Source: Sipunculus nudus
Taxonomy: Eukaryota > Annelida > Sipuncula > Golfingiida > Sipunculidae
NCBI GenBank assembly: GCA_026874595.1
Contig: CM049316.1
Location: 77,533,676-77,597,675 of the forward strand
Reading direction: 5' to 3'
DNA length: 64,000 nucleotides
The position numbers and the translations under genes were made by a program. Of this stretch, positions 32,201 to 47,200 are shown one piece after another (position 1 is the first letter of the stretch; the number at the start of each line of letters is the position of its first letter). The notes below the pieces were generated by a model, which was not told where the DNA came from, did not search any database, and saw only the letters and a list, made by a program, of their open reading frames with translations.

Positions 32201-35200
32201 ACCAGGACATAACACAACATGCTATAGATAATTTCAGTGCTTCATGAGCAAATATATAATGTCCAAGATGTTGACCTGAAGGAGTCTTATTCCCGGTCAT
32301 TATTTAAAATAAGTATATCATCCTGATCAAACAAATAAAATATTCAGTAAATTGATTTAACAGAAATGTGCATGAATAAATTGTATAATACTAAATTGAT
32401 ATTTTATAATTATTCAGTATAGTTAAGCCATTTAAAAAAAGGATAGATGAATTGGTATTTAATATTAATATGTATTTATTATTTAATAGACAAATATCTT
32501 GAAAGGGCTCACATTTCTGTATTGCAGTTTTATTAGATTTTCTTTCACAATCAATTATTGTGACTATTATCATTTATAGAAAACTCATGTTAGACACTCA
32601 GTTGATCACAGTTGATCCATTTTAGCCCATACTATTCTCTGATTTCTTAACTATCATTTTCTGGTAATTTTTCAGCATGTGCTGACGCCTACCTGACCCC
32701 CTGTATCCATCGCTATGTCAACAGCTTCTCTGGAGGATTTCAGAATGAACTCAAGGTAATCATCAATGGATAAACAAAAAGATGCTCAGTTATTCATAAT
32801 TTCAAATACTATTACATAATTTTAGGTACATCACATAAGTAATGTTGGTTCTATAAGATAATTCTCTATATTTTATACTGTCATTTAATCATTTTGTTCA
32901 ATAAGGGGAGAGAATTGTAAGGCTATAATGGCATTTACTGCTGAATGAAGGCATTTACTACTGAATAAATATGACAAGTAGTATTTAAATCTTGATACAG
33001 TAATTTGTCTTATGTCTTTTGAATTTTTAGTTTTTAACAAAATCAAATAAAATCTCAAAATTTACTATTTTGTTTTTTTTTTAAGAATTTTGTCTGTTTA
33101 TATTTCTCAGTAGAAAAAGAAGTTGCATTTTCTTAAAACTTAAATATAAATAGACAAAAGTTAGAGCAGCCTTGAGGAATTAATTAATTGAATGCTGTTA
33201 TTATCACCATACTGAATACCAGTAATTAAGATATTTGGTCTTCACCATTTTGTGCTGCTTTGTTTCCAGGATAAAAGTTATTATTGATTAATTTATTTTC
33301 AGGGTGTTCGGGTATTATTTATGCAGTCAGATGGTGGATTGACCCCAGTTTCAAAGTAAGTTAATGGTTCCAGACCTGTCAGGTCCCTCAAGATCTGATA
33401 TTATTTTTTGTTTTATCACAACCATAACATTCAGTGTAGGGTTACAAAATGATATCTGAACTGTGAATGAGGTCTAAAAGGTGCTCGGCAAAAGTAGTTA
33501 AAAGGCTTTAGACCTCAGTTACTCTTGAAAAGTTAAATTGAAATTCATTTTACTGTGGAATAGATTAATATTTCATTTTCACTCAATTCAGAGAGTTCAA
33601 GTGAAGACACATTTTTCTATATATTGTTACCCTAATTCCTCCATACTTTGCCTGCAGCTTCAATGAATTAAGTTTTTTTTTAAGAGAATATCAGTGGACA
33701 CAGAACAGATATATGGGAAGTAAAAGTGTTATCAAGGAGTGAATTCTTTTTTATGGTGAGTTGTAAATTACATATACAGTCTACTTGGTACGGTTACAGA
33801 TTTAACGGAGCACGAGCGATCGTGTCTGGCCCAGCAGGAGGTGTGGTAGGATACGCGATGACAACATACAACAAGGAGACCAACCTGCCTGTCATTGGCT
33901 TTGATATGGGAGGTACAGTCAGTCACATGATTTGATTTCTATTTATAGTTCCTATCATTCTTATCATTACAACTATAGTGAGGACAGTCATTTCATTTAC
34001 ATATGACGTGGTCTTTTTAAGATTGATTCTAACCTCATAAATACTTTCTCCCTTTTTTTGAAAATTTACCATTTCCAGTATTCTTCTTTTAGATTTGTGG
34101 CTGAACATTGCAAGTGCAGTCTCATAAGAAACATAAGAAAGTCATTGAATTTAATGTTATCTTATTTAAATCCTTTGGTAACTAGTAGTTTTAGGCCATA
34201 AAGGAAAAAAATACAAATTATGGTAAGCTGAAATGCCACAAGGCATTTCATTATTTAGAATCCGCAAATTTACTCTCATTTTAATTTTTTACACTGAAGG
34301 ATAAAAAGTCTCTTACATAAGTGTACAAGCCTGTGGTTTTTATGGTAACATTGCAGGTACGTCCACTGATGTGAGCCGGTTTGCTGGACAGTATGAACAT
34401 GTCTTTGAAACAACCACAGCTGGAGTAACAATACAAGCTCCACAGGTACAGTTATTATTTAGCACTTTAGAAACATATCATAGAAGAAAAATAAAGGTAT
34501 CCTCAGGTAATGAAATTTAATAACCTCCTGTTCTATTCACATAAGTCCTTTTTCTGTCATTCAAACTTTAGTGCTGGTGATCTGTTGCCAAGGTGCAGCA
34601 CCCATCTGTCCTCTGATAGCAGTAATTACTGTATTTGTCAGAACTGGTTTGAATGAATCTCATAATAGTATTTATACAGGTATAAGCATGACACAATCCA
34701 GATTTGGTTGCAAAAATTTCTTTTTAGACAGTTTGCCCGACTAGTTTTCAAAGGTGCAACAGATACTGTGTTGGCTTTTTGTTTGCAAGGTTTTCAAATT
34801 CATGATATTAGCGCAGGGAAAATTATTGTGAAAATGATACCTCCATGGATAAAGTACCACATCATCGGCACAGGTGAACAGTGACTTACTCTTTAGCCTC
34901 AAAGACATCTCAGGTATAATCTGCTGATAGCATCAATAGTAGCATGCATTTTTATGCCCCTGCCACAAAGTGGCCCAGGCATATAGTTTTACCCATGTCC
35001 GTCCTTCCGTCATTCTGAAATCAAACAGTTGTGTGGACTTTTTTCCGTAATGCCTGCAGATATTAACCTGATTTTTGGGGTGTGTGCAGATAATGACCAG
35101 TTACAGATTGAGTTCGCTTTTTTTCCCGGTTGACCAACTTTTGACCGTTTCACGGCTCCTTAACTTAGAAAATTTCTGGAAATAAATTTTCATGACAAAT

Positions 35201-38200
35201 ACACATGTGCAGACTTTTTTTTGCAATGCCTGCAGATATTGGCCTGATTTTTGGTGTGTGGGCAGATATTGGCCTGATTTTTTATGTGTGGGCAGATATA
35301 GACCAGTTACATATCGAGTTAGCGTTTCGTCCCAGTTGACCTTCTTTTGACCTGAACATAGAAAATTTCATTAAAAATATAAACTTTCATGACAAATACA
35401 CATGTACAGACTTTTTTTTCGCAATGCCTGCAGATATTGGCCTGATTTTTTGTGTGTGTGGGCAGATATTGACCAGTTACAGATCTAGTTCGTGTTTCAT
35501 CCTAGTTGACCTACTTTTGACTGTTTTACGGCTCCTGAACATAGAAAATTTCTTGAAAAATATAAATTTTCATGACAAATACACATGTACAGACTTTTTT
35601 TCCCAGTGGCTGCAGATATTGGCCTGATTTTTTGTGTGTGTGCAGATAATGACCAGTAACAGATCAAGTTAATGTTTTGTCCCAGTTGACCTACTTTTGA
35701 CCGTTTGACGGTGCCATAACATATAAAATTTCATGAAAAATATAAATTTTCATGACAAGTGCACATGTACGGACTTTTTTTGCAATGCCTGCAGATACAG
35801 GCCTGATTTTTTTATATGTGGGCAGATAATGACCAGTTACAGATTGTGTTCTTGTTTTGTCCCAGTTGACCTACTTTTGACCATTTGACTGCTCCTGAAC
35901 ATGGAAAGTTTCATGAAAAATAGAAATTTTCATAACAAATGCATATGTATGGACTTTTTTCCCGCAATGCCTGTAGATACCACCCTAATTTTTTATGTGT
36001 GGGCAGATAATGACCAGTTACAGATTGAGTTCAAGTTTCGTCCTGGTTGACCTACTTTTGATTGTTTTAAGGCTCCTTAACATAGAACATTTTTTTAAAA
36101 ATATAAATTTTCATGACAAATGTACATGTACAGCTGTTTTTAGCCCTTAGCTCATAGGCTGATGGGCTATTGTCGTCACCCAAGCTGTCCGTCTGTCTGT
36201 CCGTCTGTCTGTCCGTCCAGAGTCTCTCAGTCCTGCAACTGTTAACTTTTACCTTGTGAGCGAAAATCTCTAAAAGGATTCTCCGTTTGAATTTCATTTC
36301 ATCAGTGAAGATGTATATCCATAAAATCTCAGTCAAGTTCAAAGATGGTTGACCGTGACCCATTTTCCTACATTTTAGAGCTGATTAAAGAAAAACGCTC
36401 AGAAGCTTATATCTCAGGAAACATTGTGTGGATTCTCACAATCCTTACTATGGCCATTGGGACTGATGGTCTGTACGTGCTGCACAATTTTGGTGGTGCC
36501 ACCTGCAATTTCTGATTTTTTAATTAATTTTTATCGGATTTTTCAATTTTGGCCTTGTGAGTGGGCTACCTCTAAAAGGATTCACCGTTGGAATTTTATT
36601 TCATCAGTGAAGATGTATATCAACAAAATATTGGTCAAGTGCAAAGATGGGTGACCTTGACCTATTTTTAGCTCAGCTGACTATAAGTCATCTGAGCTAT
36701 AGTCGTGGTCCATTGTCCGTCGTCCGTCCGTCTGTCCGTCCGTCCGTAGATGTGGCACGTTTTGAAACCGTAAGACCTAGGAATCCAAAATTCAGCATAA
36801 TGTTAGATGTCCCCAAGATCTCCTACCAAGCCGAAAACTGGGTCTTTGCGACTTCGTTCCTTTGAGAAATTAAGGAAAAACCTCAATTTTTTATTAATAT
36901 CCTATTTTCACACTTCAGGACTGCAGAATATCAAAACCACTCATCTGTTTTTCCTAATATTTACCATAAATATTCCTCTGTATAGTTCCTATGTACATGC
37001 CAGAAATTAAGTCTGTAAAGTATAAATTCTCTAAGTTATGGGCCCTAACATAATGGACTTTGTAAAAAATCAGGAAAAATAATAACTCACTTAACATGAA
37101 AAATTTTGAAACTAGAGTCTATTTTCTCAAGTATATAACTATGTTTAATTAAGATTCAATTGTTTACCCAAAATAAGATCTGAATTTTGTAAATTTTTTA
37201 AGTTATTCGCATAAAAAAAAAAAATCAGTACCTTAAATTTTGCCCAACTTTGACCATGGCACGTTTTTTTCCTGTAAGCACCATTGATTTGACAGCATGT
37301 AAACATAAATATTTAGTTTGTCTAAATCTGAAATTTGAAAATAAAAGCTTAAAAATTAAGCTAGTTATTGATTTTTTTTTCTGTAGTCACTTGCTTTGAT
37401 TACAGATGCAGGGTCCCACTCCAGGTCACTGGAAGTCAGCTATGCCAGGGTTTCTGATTCATTGGGGGAGATCCCCTGCTGTGACAGGTGTACAGTTATT
37501 CTCATATCACCACCCCAACCCCCCCCCCCCCCCCCCCCCCCGCAAACCCAACCCACCAAGTGTTATGCAGTAATTGTTATTGTTTTCACTGTATCTCCTT
37601 AATTGTAATGCTGTTTCCACTCCGATATGCAAAAACTTTCATTGAAAAAATAATTCAAGGTGTAATCCAGAAGATGCAATGTTGTGTAATGTAGCATTTT
37701 TAAAGAAATTAATTTTCTTTTAAATGATTTTAACAAATATAAATGAACCCATCAGTATGCTTAAATTATTATAAATATGAAGCACATTATGGATAAATAA
37801 AGACACAATTAAAAATTGTGAAATCTAAATCAAGTATTATTTTTAGATATTTATTGTTTTGCAGATTTAAAAGATATATTTTTGTGGTAAAAAAATAAAT
37901 AAACATTTGTATGCATGATGTGGTGTTATCTGACAAGATTGAGATTTATGATGATGCAATTGAGAATTATGAATCAACTTTTATATTCAGATATATATGT
38001 TAAATTGGAAATGTATAGAAATATAAACTTAAATTAGAAATAATTGATGTGATAAAAGAATCTGGATTTAATACAAACCTTTGTTCATTATTTTCCTGCC
38101 TCAGCAGAATTTGAGATCAGGCTTTGTTTGCCCTGTTTTATGTTGTTAATTAGCTAAATTTCAACTGTATACATTTCATAAAAAAATACGTATATATTCA

Positions 38201-41200
38201 ATAATATATATTATACAAAAAAATAGATGCAATTGAACAAATGTGTAAACTACTGAAATGTCAACAGTTAATTGAAAAACCAACTAATGATCATGGTAAT
38301 AGTACAGATCATTTGTTCACAAACTGCTCACATGCTTTAGTTTCAACAGTAGGAAACACATGGTCAGGTCACAAAATATTTTTTGCAACAATTTCTTGCT
38401 CATCAATACAAACCAATCATATAAACCAACCATGGCCTTTATTACCTCTTCCTCTTACACTTTATCTCCATTAGATATTATTTTAGATTTTACCTTCAAG
38501 GTTAACGTCAGCTGAGCACAGTGACCCATAGGTCCCTTGTTCTTTGTTTTAGAGCTGATTATACAAAAACACTCAGAAGCTTATATCTCAGGAACCATTT
38601 GGTGGATTGTTATGAAACATGGTACATACCTCTCCAATTTAAATTTATAACTGATTATCAGCTTTTGCTAATATTCTAGTTTCTGCAATGCAATGCTTAC
38701 AGATACTGGCCTAATGTTTGGTCTGTGGGCGCATAATGACCACTTACAGATCCAGTTCGCGTTTCGCCCAGTAGACCTATTTTTGACCAATTGACAGATC
38801 CTGAACATTGAAAATTTCATGAAAATTTTTATGAAAAATGCACATGTATGGACTTTTTTTCACAATGCCTGCAGATACTGGCCTGATTTTTGGTGTGTTG
38901 CTTGATAATGACCTGCTACAGATCGAGTTTCCTTTTTTTTCCCCTTGTTGACCTACTTTTGACAATACGACACCTCCTGAACTTAAAAAAATTTACAAAA
39001 TTTAACAAATGTTTCTAATTTGCCCCAGGCGGGGCACATCTAGTATGTTACCTGTAATTCAAAGATTGATTATTGAAATAATTCTACCACTATAACATGA
39101 ACAGTTTCCTCCTGTTTGATGTTCCATAGCTTCTGGTGCAGTTATTAAGATCTTGCTAAGGTATAAGGTACATTTAATTGATATAATCATATTACGTACA
39201 TTGTGTTTGTTACTGTATGGTAATTCATGTAAATGAAAATCACAAAATTTAATTAACCTCTCAAATATGAGGCCAACCACAGAATATTGGTCAAATTAAC
39301 TGAAATTATCTCTTTTGTGAGTCCAGATGCAGCTAAAAGCTTTTATCAGCAATTTCTTGGCTGATGTATCAATCTGCTTGTCTCTCCAGTTGGACATCAA
39401 TACGGTAGCAGCAGGAGGAGGGTCACAGCTCTTCTTCCGCTCAGGGATGTTTGTGGTCGGTCCGGAGTCTGCAGGTGCTCATCCTGGTCCAGTCTGCTAT
39501 AAGAAGGGTATGTTAGAATGGCAAGTCTCACATGTAAAGTGGATGTCCTGTATATAAAAGTAGAAGTCATATATATATGTATTAGTAGAAGTTACATATA
39601 TCAGTTTACAAGTCACTTCTGAAAATAGAAGTCATATATATGTAATAAAACAAAGCATCTTTGAAGGATTTTTGGTTTGGTAAGCTGTCAGACCTGTGGC
39701 TCCCAAAATGAAGGTAAGTATTAAGGTAACATATGTTATATTAGAAACCACTCAACTTTCCAGTTCTATAATAAAGTATGTGTGAACTCATTTCCCTGCA
39801 GGGAATTTGTCCTAAACTTCTTAACAATACTGAGTGTATTCACATTGTTGTTCGATGCATTTATAAACCAGGTGGGTTTAAACGGACACGATGATACAGT
39901 AACATGGCCCCCTCTGCCTTGACAGATGTAATTATCAGTGTATATCTGTAACTGAGCAATATTTTTAGCTCAGCTGACTATAAGTCATCTGAGCTATAGT
40001 CTTGGTCCGTCCGTCTGTCTGTCCGTCCGTCCGTCTGGATGTCTGTCCGTAAGACTGGCATGTTTCGACACCGTTGGATCTACGAATCTGAAATTCTGCA
40101 TACAGTTAGATGTCCCAAAAATCTCCTACCATGCCGAAAATTGGGTCAATAGGACTTCATTCCTTCGAGATATTAAGGTAAAACCTCAATTTTTTATTAG
40201 AAATCTATTTTCACACTTCAGGACTGCCTAATATCAAAACCACTCATCTGGTTTTCTTCATATTACCCATAAATATTCCTCTATATAGTTCCTATGTACA
40301 TGCCAGATATTAAGTCAGTATTATATAATTTAAAAAGTTATGGGCCCAAACATAATGGACTTTGTAAAAAAATCAGGAAGATATTTGGTCACTTAAGACC
40401 AAAAGTGTTAAAGGTAGGGACTTTTTTCCAGTAATACAACTTTAATTAATCAAAATTTAATTGTATACCAAAAATTAGATCAAAATCTGTTAAATTTTTT
40501 TAAATATTGGCAAAAATATAAAATTGGTACCTTAAATTTTGCCCAACCTTGGCCACGGCACGTTTTTTTCCTGTAAGTACTGTGGATTTAATTTTCACAG
40601 CATGTATACATAAGGATTTAATCTGTTAAAATCTGAAATTTGAAAATAAAGCTGCAAAATTAGGCTAGTTCTTGAATTTTTTTGGAGGCTCTTGTTGTAT
40701 TCCCTAACATTGTCGAGCAGTCCACTTTGATGACTGTAGGTCATTCAGTGCACATCTCTATGCTCCCCAGGCTGTTGGCATAATTTTAGATGTCCCCAAA
40801 ATCTCCTACCATACAGAAAATTGGGTCAGTAGGACTTCGTTCCTTCGAGATATTAAGGAAAAAACTCCGTTTTCCATAAAAAAAGCCATTGTTACACTTC
40901 AAGGCTGCCTAATATCAAAACCACTGATCTGTTTTTGATCGTATTTAGTTTTCACATTCTTTCATACATTTTCTATGAACATACCAAAAATTAGGTCAGT
41001 ATTGGGTATTATTTTGAAGTTATGGGCCAAAACATAATGCAATTTTTTTTTATAAATCAGGAAATATATTTACTCACCTAACATGAGAATTGCTGAACTT
41101 AGAGACTTTTTTTCAGGAATATAACTTTATTTAATCAAGATTCAATTGTTTACCCAAAATTAGATCTGAATTTTGCAAATTTTTCAAGTTATTAGCATAA

Positions 41201-44200
41201 ATAAAAAATCAATACCTTAAATTTTGTCCAACTTTGGCACTGTTGATTTAATTTTCACAGCATATATACATAAGGATTTAATCTTTTAAAATTTGAAATT
41301 TCAAAGAAATTGATTGGAAAGAATAGCTTTTATTCATGTTTTCATACACCATGTCAAGTGTTGTTTACATCTAGCCCACCTAGTAGTACAGCCTTCACTT
41401 GCATTATGTAACCCACCCGAGGCAGCTTGCCTTGGGTCAGCCTGGCCACTACCAGCAGGCTTCCCCTCTGCCCTGCACCCCCCCCCCCCTTCCCCAGATG
41501 GTGCATAAACTAGATGAATGTTATTATTTTCTGTATTTGATTCATTCTTATTCTAGGGTATACTACATTTTAGATTTTGTATTGTTCCACCAGGGTTACA
41601 ATGATTAAAGTGTACATTTAATTGTGTCCACAAAGTGGTGTATTGCTATGAAAGTGTGGATGTTCATCAGATAAGTAATTCCTTACTTCAGAAGAGTAAA
41701 AACTTCACCAGGTGTGAAATTGACTATTAATTCCAGTAATAAATTAAAACTGGGATAGTAATTAGCACAATTATATTGTTTGTCCCTCATTCAACCAACA
41801 GTGTGTATACTTTATTTGAAAAGATGTTTTATTTTATCAAATTTACTTTTATTTTATTTTACTGAAAAAAATTAAGCATGCACTGAAAACTCCAATGTGC
41901 AAAAATTTTTAATAGTGATTCAAGGAATATTCTTGTAGATGCCATGTTGTGGCATTATTTTCTTTTAAATTCAGTTTAAACATTTATGATTTAAAATTAA
42001 TAAAATATATGTGTATGCATAATATGACCCAATATGAGCTACACTCTGGATATATGATGATTGCACCTTTTGCAACAATTCTAATATTTTAACTTATAGT
42101 TTCAGTTTTTTTACTCTGTATATATAATGATTGCAACTTATGCAACAATTCTAATATTTTAACTTATATTTTCAGGTTTTTTTATTAAAAATTTATAAAA
42201 CCTGTAAATAAAAAAATGATTTAGATGAAAACTTCTTAATGGAAAAAGTGGATATGCATAAAAAAAATAGGATTATATATAAACTTAAATGCATTATTCC
42301 CTTGAAAGTGAAATAAAGGTATTAGTCCATTCTGTCCACTTGCCTGTCCATCTGTAAATTTTCATATGCATCACAGTATCTAAAAATTTTACTGTTTTTC
42401 TTCATGACAGTCTTGTCAGAGTATTAGTTTGCAATCATATATTTAGAACTTTACTATAACCAAGTAGGAGGGCCCCTTTCCTCTAGCTTTTCATATTCTT
42501 ATATAAATGAAAAACATTACAATAGAATATTTCTACATCCCCCTTTGTGCTGCCCTCACTTTTCCCTTCTCCAAACCCCATCCCAAAGTCAGCCTCAGTA
42601 AGCAAGAACAAGATGAATCAGATATATTCATACTTTAATATTTTGTATGACTATTTGTCCATAGGTACCTATGTACATGCAAGGAATTATGTCAATATTG
42701 TGTAATATGTAGACATAGTGGGCATCACAATAATGTACCTTGTCAAGACTAAAGAGATATTGTGTCGTACAGTCACAAATTCATAAATCACTTCATCAGC
42801 ATAGTTATTCATAACATCATATCTGTCAAATTGAAAGCTTGCAGACTACCATACACTTTAGATCCTTCAACAAATAGCCTTATCATCATTCTACTACTGC
42901 TTATTACTGCTGTCATTGCATTCATATTTGCTCAAATATATCACAATTTTCAACCCCTCCTAAATAAATAAAAAATAAACCACTATATTTGACTCTATTA
43001 ATCCATCAGTCAGGTAATTTCATTTATCATTTACTCACACATTACATTACATTCCTTTATAATAGCCCAACATGTCCATGATATTCATAAGCTTTATCGA
43101 CTTGATATAGTGTCATGGTGGAGAAACATTTATAGTCCAATCACGATCAGCTGAGCGCTGTGACCTATGGGTCCCTTGTTGTAACAGTTGAGAAGTAACA
43201 TACTCTATTCAAGTAAACATTATATAAAATATATAATTGTCAAGTACAATATGCAATAAAGTACACTGGAGGAAGTTATATTTTAACAGACAATTATAAG
43301 TCATTTGCAGACTGACAATTGATATTTGTTATCTTATACTGCAGATTTTATATGAAAAAAAATGACTGATTGTTTCTTGTTTTTCCCACCAGACGGCCCC
43401 CTGGCAGTGACTGACGCCAACTTGGTACTGGGTCGGCTTCTCCCGCAGTACTTCCCCAAGATCTTCGGACCAACAGAGGACCAACCACTTGACCAGGAGG
43501 CCAGCAGGAAGGCCTTCACTAAACTCACAACAGAGGTCAGCACTAAGTACAAAATTACACTCAAGTGTTGTCATTGCAGCGTTACAGCGCTGGACATGTG
43601 AGGTTTTTGGTTCATGTCCCGTTCAGACTTTTGTAACACCCCTTGTCTAGGTCTTAAAGACATAGTATGGCCCCCCCCCCCCTCCCTTCAAGTAGAATTT
43701 GAAATGGGGTGCAAGATGATAAATTAGCAGTTTCCTTGTAGCACCTGTGTGGCTGCTTGAGTCAGTGTTCTCCAGGGATCTAAGTGAAGTCATTGTTTTT
43801 TAAAATGCAGGAAGGCAAATTGTAAAATCAAATCAGACCGACACCACAGGTGATATCAGACCATAAATTCATCTGTTCACATTTAGCATTTCCATGCAGT
43901 GTTCTTGTATCTATAAGGCCCAAAAAAAAAGGTGTGGTTCTCAGGCCCCACTTGCTTCAGTTTTAACCCCCCCCCCCCACATAAAAAATATTTATTTTGA
44001 TTTAAATCTTTCAAGAAGATAAAATAATACTATTTTGATAAGGTTTCCTTTGGTATGTAGTGCTTTTACCTGTTTAGGAAAATATTCTGTTATTTTCATA
44101 CTTTTTCCTTATCAAATGACATTTTTATCAGAACATACAAAAAAAAGTAAAATAATAAAATATGGCCCACCTGAACTGATTTCTGAAAAAAAGTGCCTAA

Positions 44201-47200
44201 AAACCATATCTTTTTATTTTTTTTTGTGGCATAATTCCATCAAGACTTCAAAATTAGAGAGCTAGTTCATTTATATAAGAACCTAAAATGTTGACTGGAG
44301 ATTTGGATCCTCCCTGCCAGCCTGTATGACCAAGTTTGTAACCAAGTACAAGGTTGCACTCCCCAGCCTTGTGTTATCTCCTACTTAAGTTCATTTGACA
44401 GTGATATGGATTATATTTATACTGAATCTTTAAAAATCTGGTCTGATCAGTTCCAGTTAACAGAGACATATGTTGTTATATAGTAACCATAGTTCTGTTT
44501 TACATTGTAACTATTCTGTTCTCCAGGTGAATGATTTCACCCAATCACAACCAGACAGCGGGGATAAACAGCCAATGACGGTGGAGGAAGTTGCCATGGG
44601 TTTCATACGTGTTGCCAATGAAGCCATGTGTCGTCCTATCAGAGCTCTCACACAGGTAATATAAACTGGTGTAGTAATTATATCCTCAATCCCAAGTGTA
44701 AATTTAGGTAAAATAAAAAAGTGTTAAGTCTTTGGGTTTGTAATTAAATCTTTACATATGCAAAATTTTAAATATGTTAAAAATTTGGCAAAACCATTGT
44801 TTTTCTAATCTGTGGATTATGCTTGAGTGCATACTTAAATCTGCTTAACCAACCAATTGGCTCAGCTGCAGTTGATAAGAGTTTGTTGAACTATCTTCGG
44901 TATACCGATATGAAAAGAAAAAGTAATCAATTTTAATTTACATGTATCAGTGTTAACATGCTAAAATGAAAATTATCACCATCCAAATGATAAGAAATAC
45001 CAATGAAAACATTGATGCAAAACTACATAAGCTCAGTTAAATTGTTTGCAAAATGTCTCTTCATACACACACCACATATATGAAGTTATGAAAATATTTT
45101 GGAAAACTGAAAAACACAGAAAGAGCTGCCATTTGGAATTGTCTGCTGTTCCTTTAAGGCTAAAGGTCATGACACGGCGCGGCACGTTCTCGCCTGCTTC
45201 GGGGGAGCGGGAGCTCAACACGCATGCTCCATCGCTCGTTCTCTTGGGATGAGTATGGTCTTTATACACAGGTACTGTCTGTTTTATATATGTTAAGTAC
45301 AAACATGAAGTAATACTATCAAAGGATGCAGATTTACCATTGATCCAGACATCCAGTTTTGTGATATTTTAGTCAGGACATAGTCTGATAATATAGAAAT
45401 ACAAAATTAAATTGTTTTCTAATTTGTCAAGAGCATGTCTTAAAAGGACATAATCAGGAGCAATATTATGCCTATTATTTCACACTATCAGTTCAGGTTT
45501 GCTTTTTATAAAAGTTTCCCAGCAAAACCATCCCAGCACACAGACTCAGTACCTCGCATACAGCATTTTTAGCTCAGCTGACTGTAAGTCATCTGAGCTA
45601 TAGCAATCACCCTTTGTCTGTCGTCTGTCTGTCCGTCCGTTAACCTGGCACAAATCGTAACGGCTGGACCTAGAAACTTGTAACCTGACATTCTGAGAGG
45701 TCCATAAAAAAACTCCTTGGAAACCAGAAATTAGGTCTCTGTTACCCATATCCTTCGAGCTATGGGGCCCAAAAGTACCCCCCAGAATAGTCAAAAATTT
45801 CATACAAAAACTTCAATATCTCATTAACTACATCACTGATGGTCATGATTTTTGGCAGTCATTTTGATCATGAGATGTTTCATCAGTTTCTGCAGACTGG
45901 TGGCACCACCTGTAATTTTTATTTTTTTACGAATTGTTTTCTCTATTTTTGAGACCTTTAAAAATATAAACATCTGTTAACAGGGCACAAATCGTAAAGA
46001 CTGGACCAAGAATCTTCATTCTTGACACAGTGAGAGACCTAAGAAAAGTCTCCATGAAAACCAGAAATAAGGTCTCTGTTACTCATATCCTTTGAGCTGT
46101 GGGGCTCGCAATTACCCCCCCCCCCCAGAATAATGAAAAATTTGATAAAAAAAAAACTGCAACATCTCAATATTTACAGCCATGATGGTCATGATTTTTG
46201 GCATACATATTGATCAAGAGGTGGTCCATCAGTTCCTGCAGACTTTACAATTTTTTTTCTTCTATTTTTTAGACCTTTAAGGATGTAGTAATCTTTCAAC
46301 AGGGTAAAAATCATAACGACTGGACCTAGAATCTTCATTCTTGACACACAGGGAGACCCATGAAAAGGCTCCATGGAAACCTGAAATTAGGTCTCTGTTA
46401 CCCATATCCTTTGAGCTATGGCACTCCAAAGAACAGCTCAGAATAATAGAAAATTTGATACAAAAGCTGAAGTATCTGAACAAATATTGGAGAGATCACC
46501 ATAATTGTTTGCATGGATATTGATCATTGAGTGTTTCATCAGTTTCTGCAGACTTGAGGCACCATCTGTATTTGTTTGGGTGTTTTTACGAATTTTTTTC
46601 TCAATTTGTGAGTTCTTTAAAGATCTGAACATCTGTTAACAGGGCACAAATCATAACAGCTGGACCAAGAATCTTCATTCTTGACACACAGGGAGACCCA
46701 TGAAAAGTCTCCATGGAAACCTGAAATTAGGTCTCTGTTACCCATATCTTTTAAGCTGTATGGCTCCAAAATACCGCCCAGAATAATGAAAAATTTGATA
46801 CAAAAACTGCAGTATCTCAATAACTACAACACCGATGTTCATGATTTTTGGCATACATATTGATCATGAGGTGTTCCATCAGTTTCTGCAGACTGCATGC
46901 GCCACCTCTATTTTTTTTCAAATTTTTACAAATTTTTTTCTCTTTTTTTTTTGAGACCTTTAAAGATGTTGTTATCTGTCAACAGGGAACAAATTGTAAC
47001 AACTGGACCTAGATTCTTCATTCTTGTAATGCAAGGAGGCCCATGAAATGTTTCTGTGGAAACCTGAAATTAGGTCTCTGTTTCCCATATCCTTCGAAGT
47101 ATCCCTCAGAATAATGGAAAATTTGATACAAAAGCTGAAGTATCTAAACAACTAATGCAGAGATCACCATGATTCTTTGCATGGATATTGATTATGGAGT

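Larger units (their letters stand above)
34953..39043 (+). mobile_element. Family B/C composite element, copy B2, with a family A element nested inside
   Basis: 5' end ATGCCCCTGCCACAAAGTGG at 34954. About six ~180-bp core units run from 35035 to 36110 (CAGATATTGGCCTGATTTTT). Family C begins at 36141 (TAGCCCTTAGCTCATAGGC). Family A copy A3 is nested at 36669-38541, after which C and then B resume. The end is GGCGGGGCACATCTAGT at about 39028-39044. The layout B-C-B matches B1, so the composite has been copied. The B2 terminal hairpin is deleted. Confidence 0.75.
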
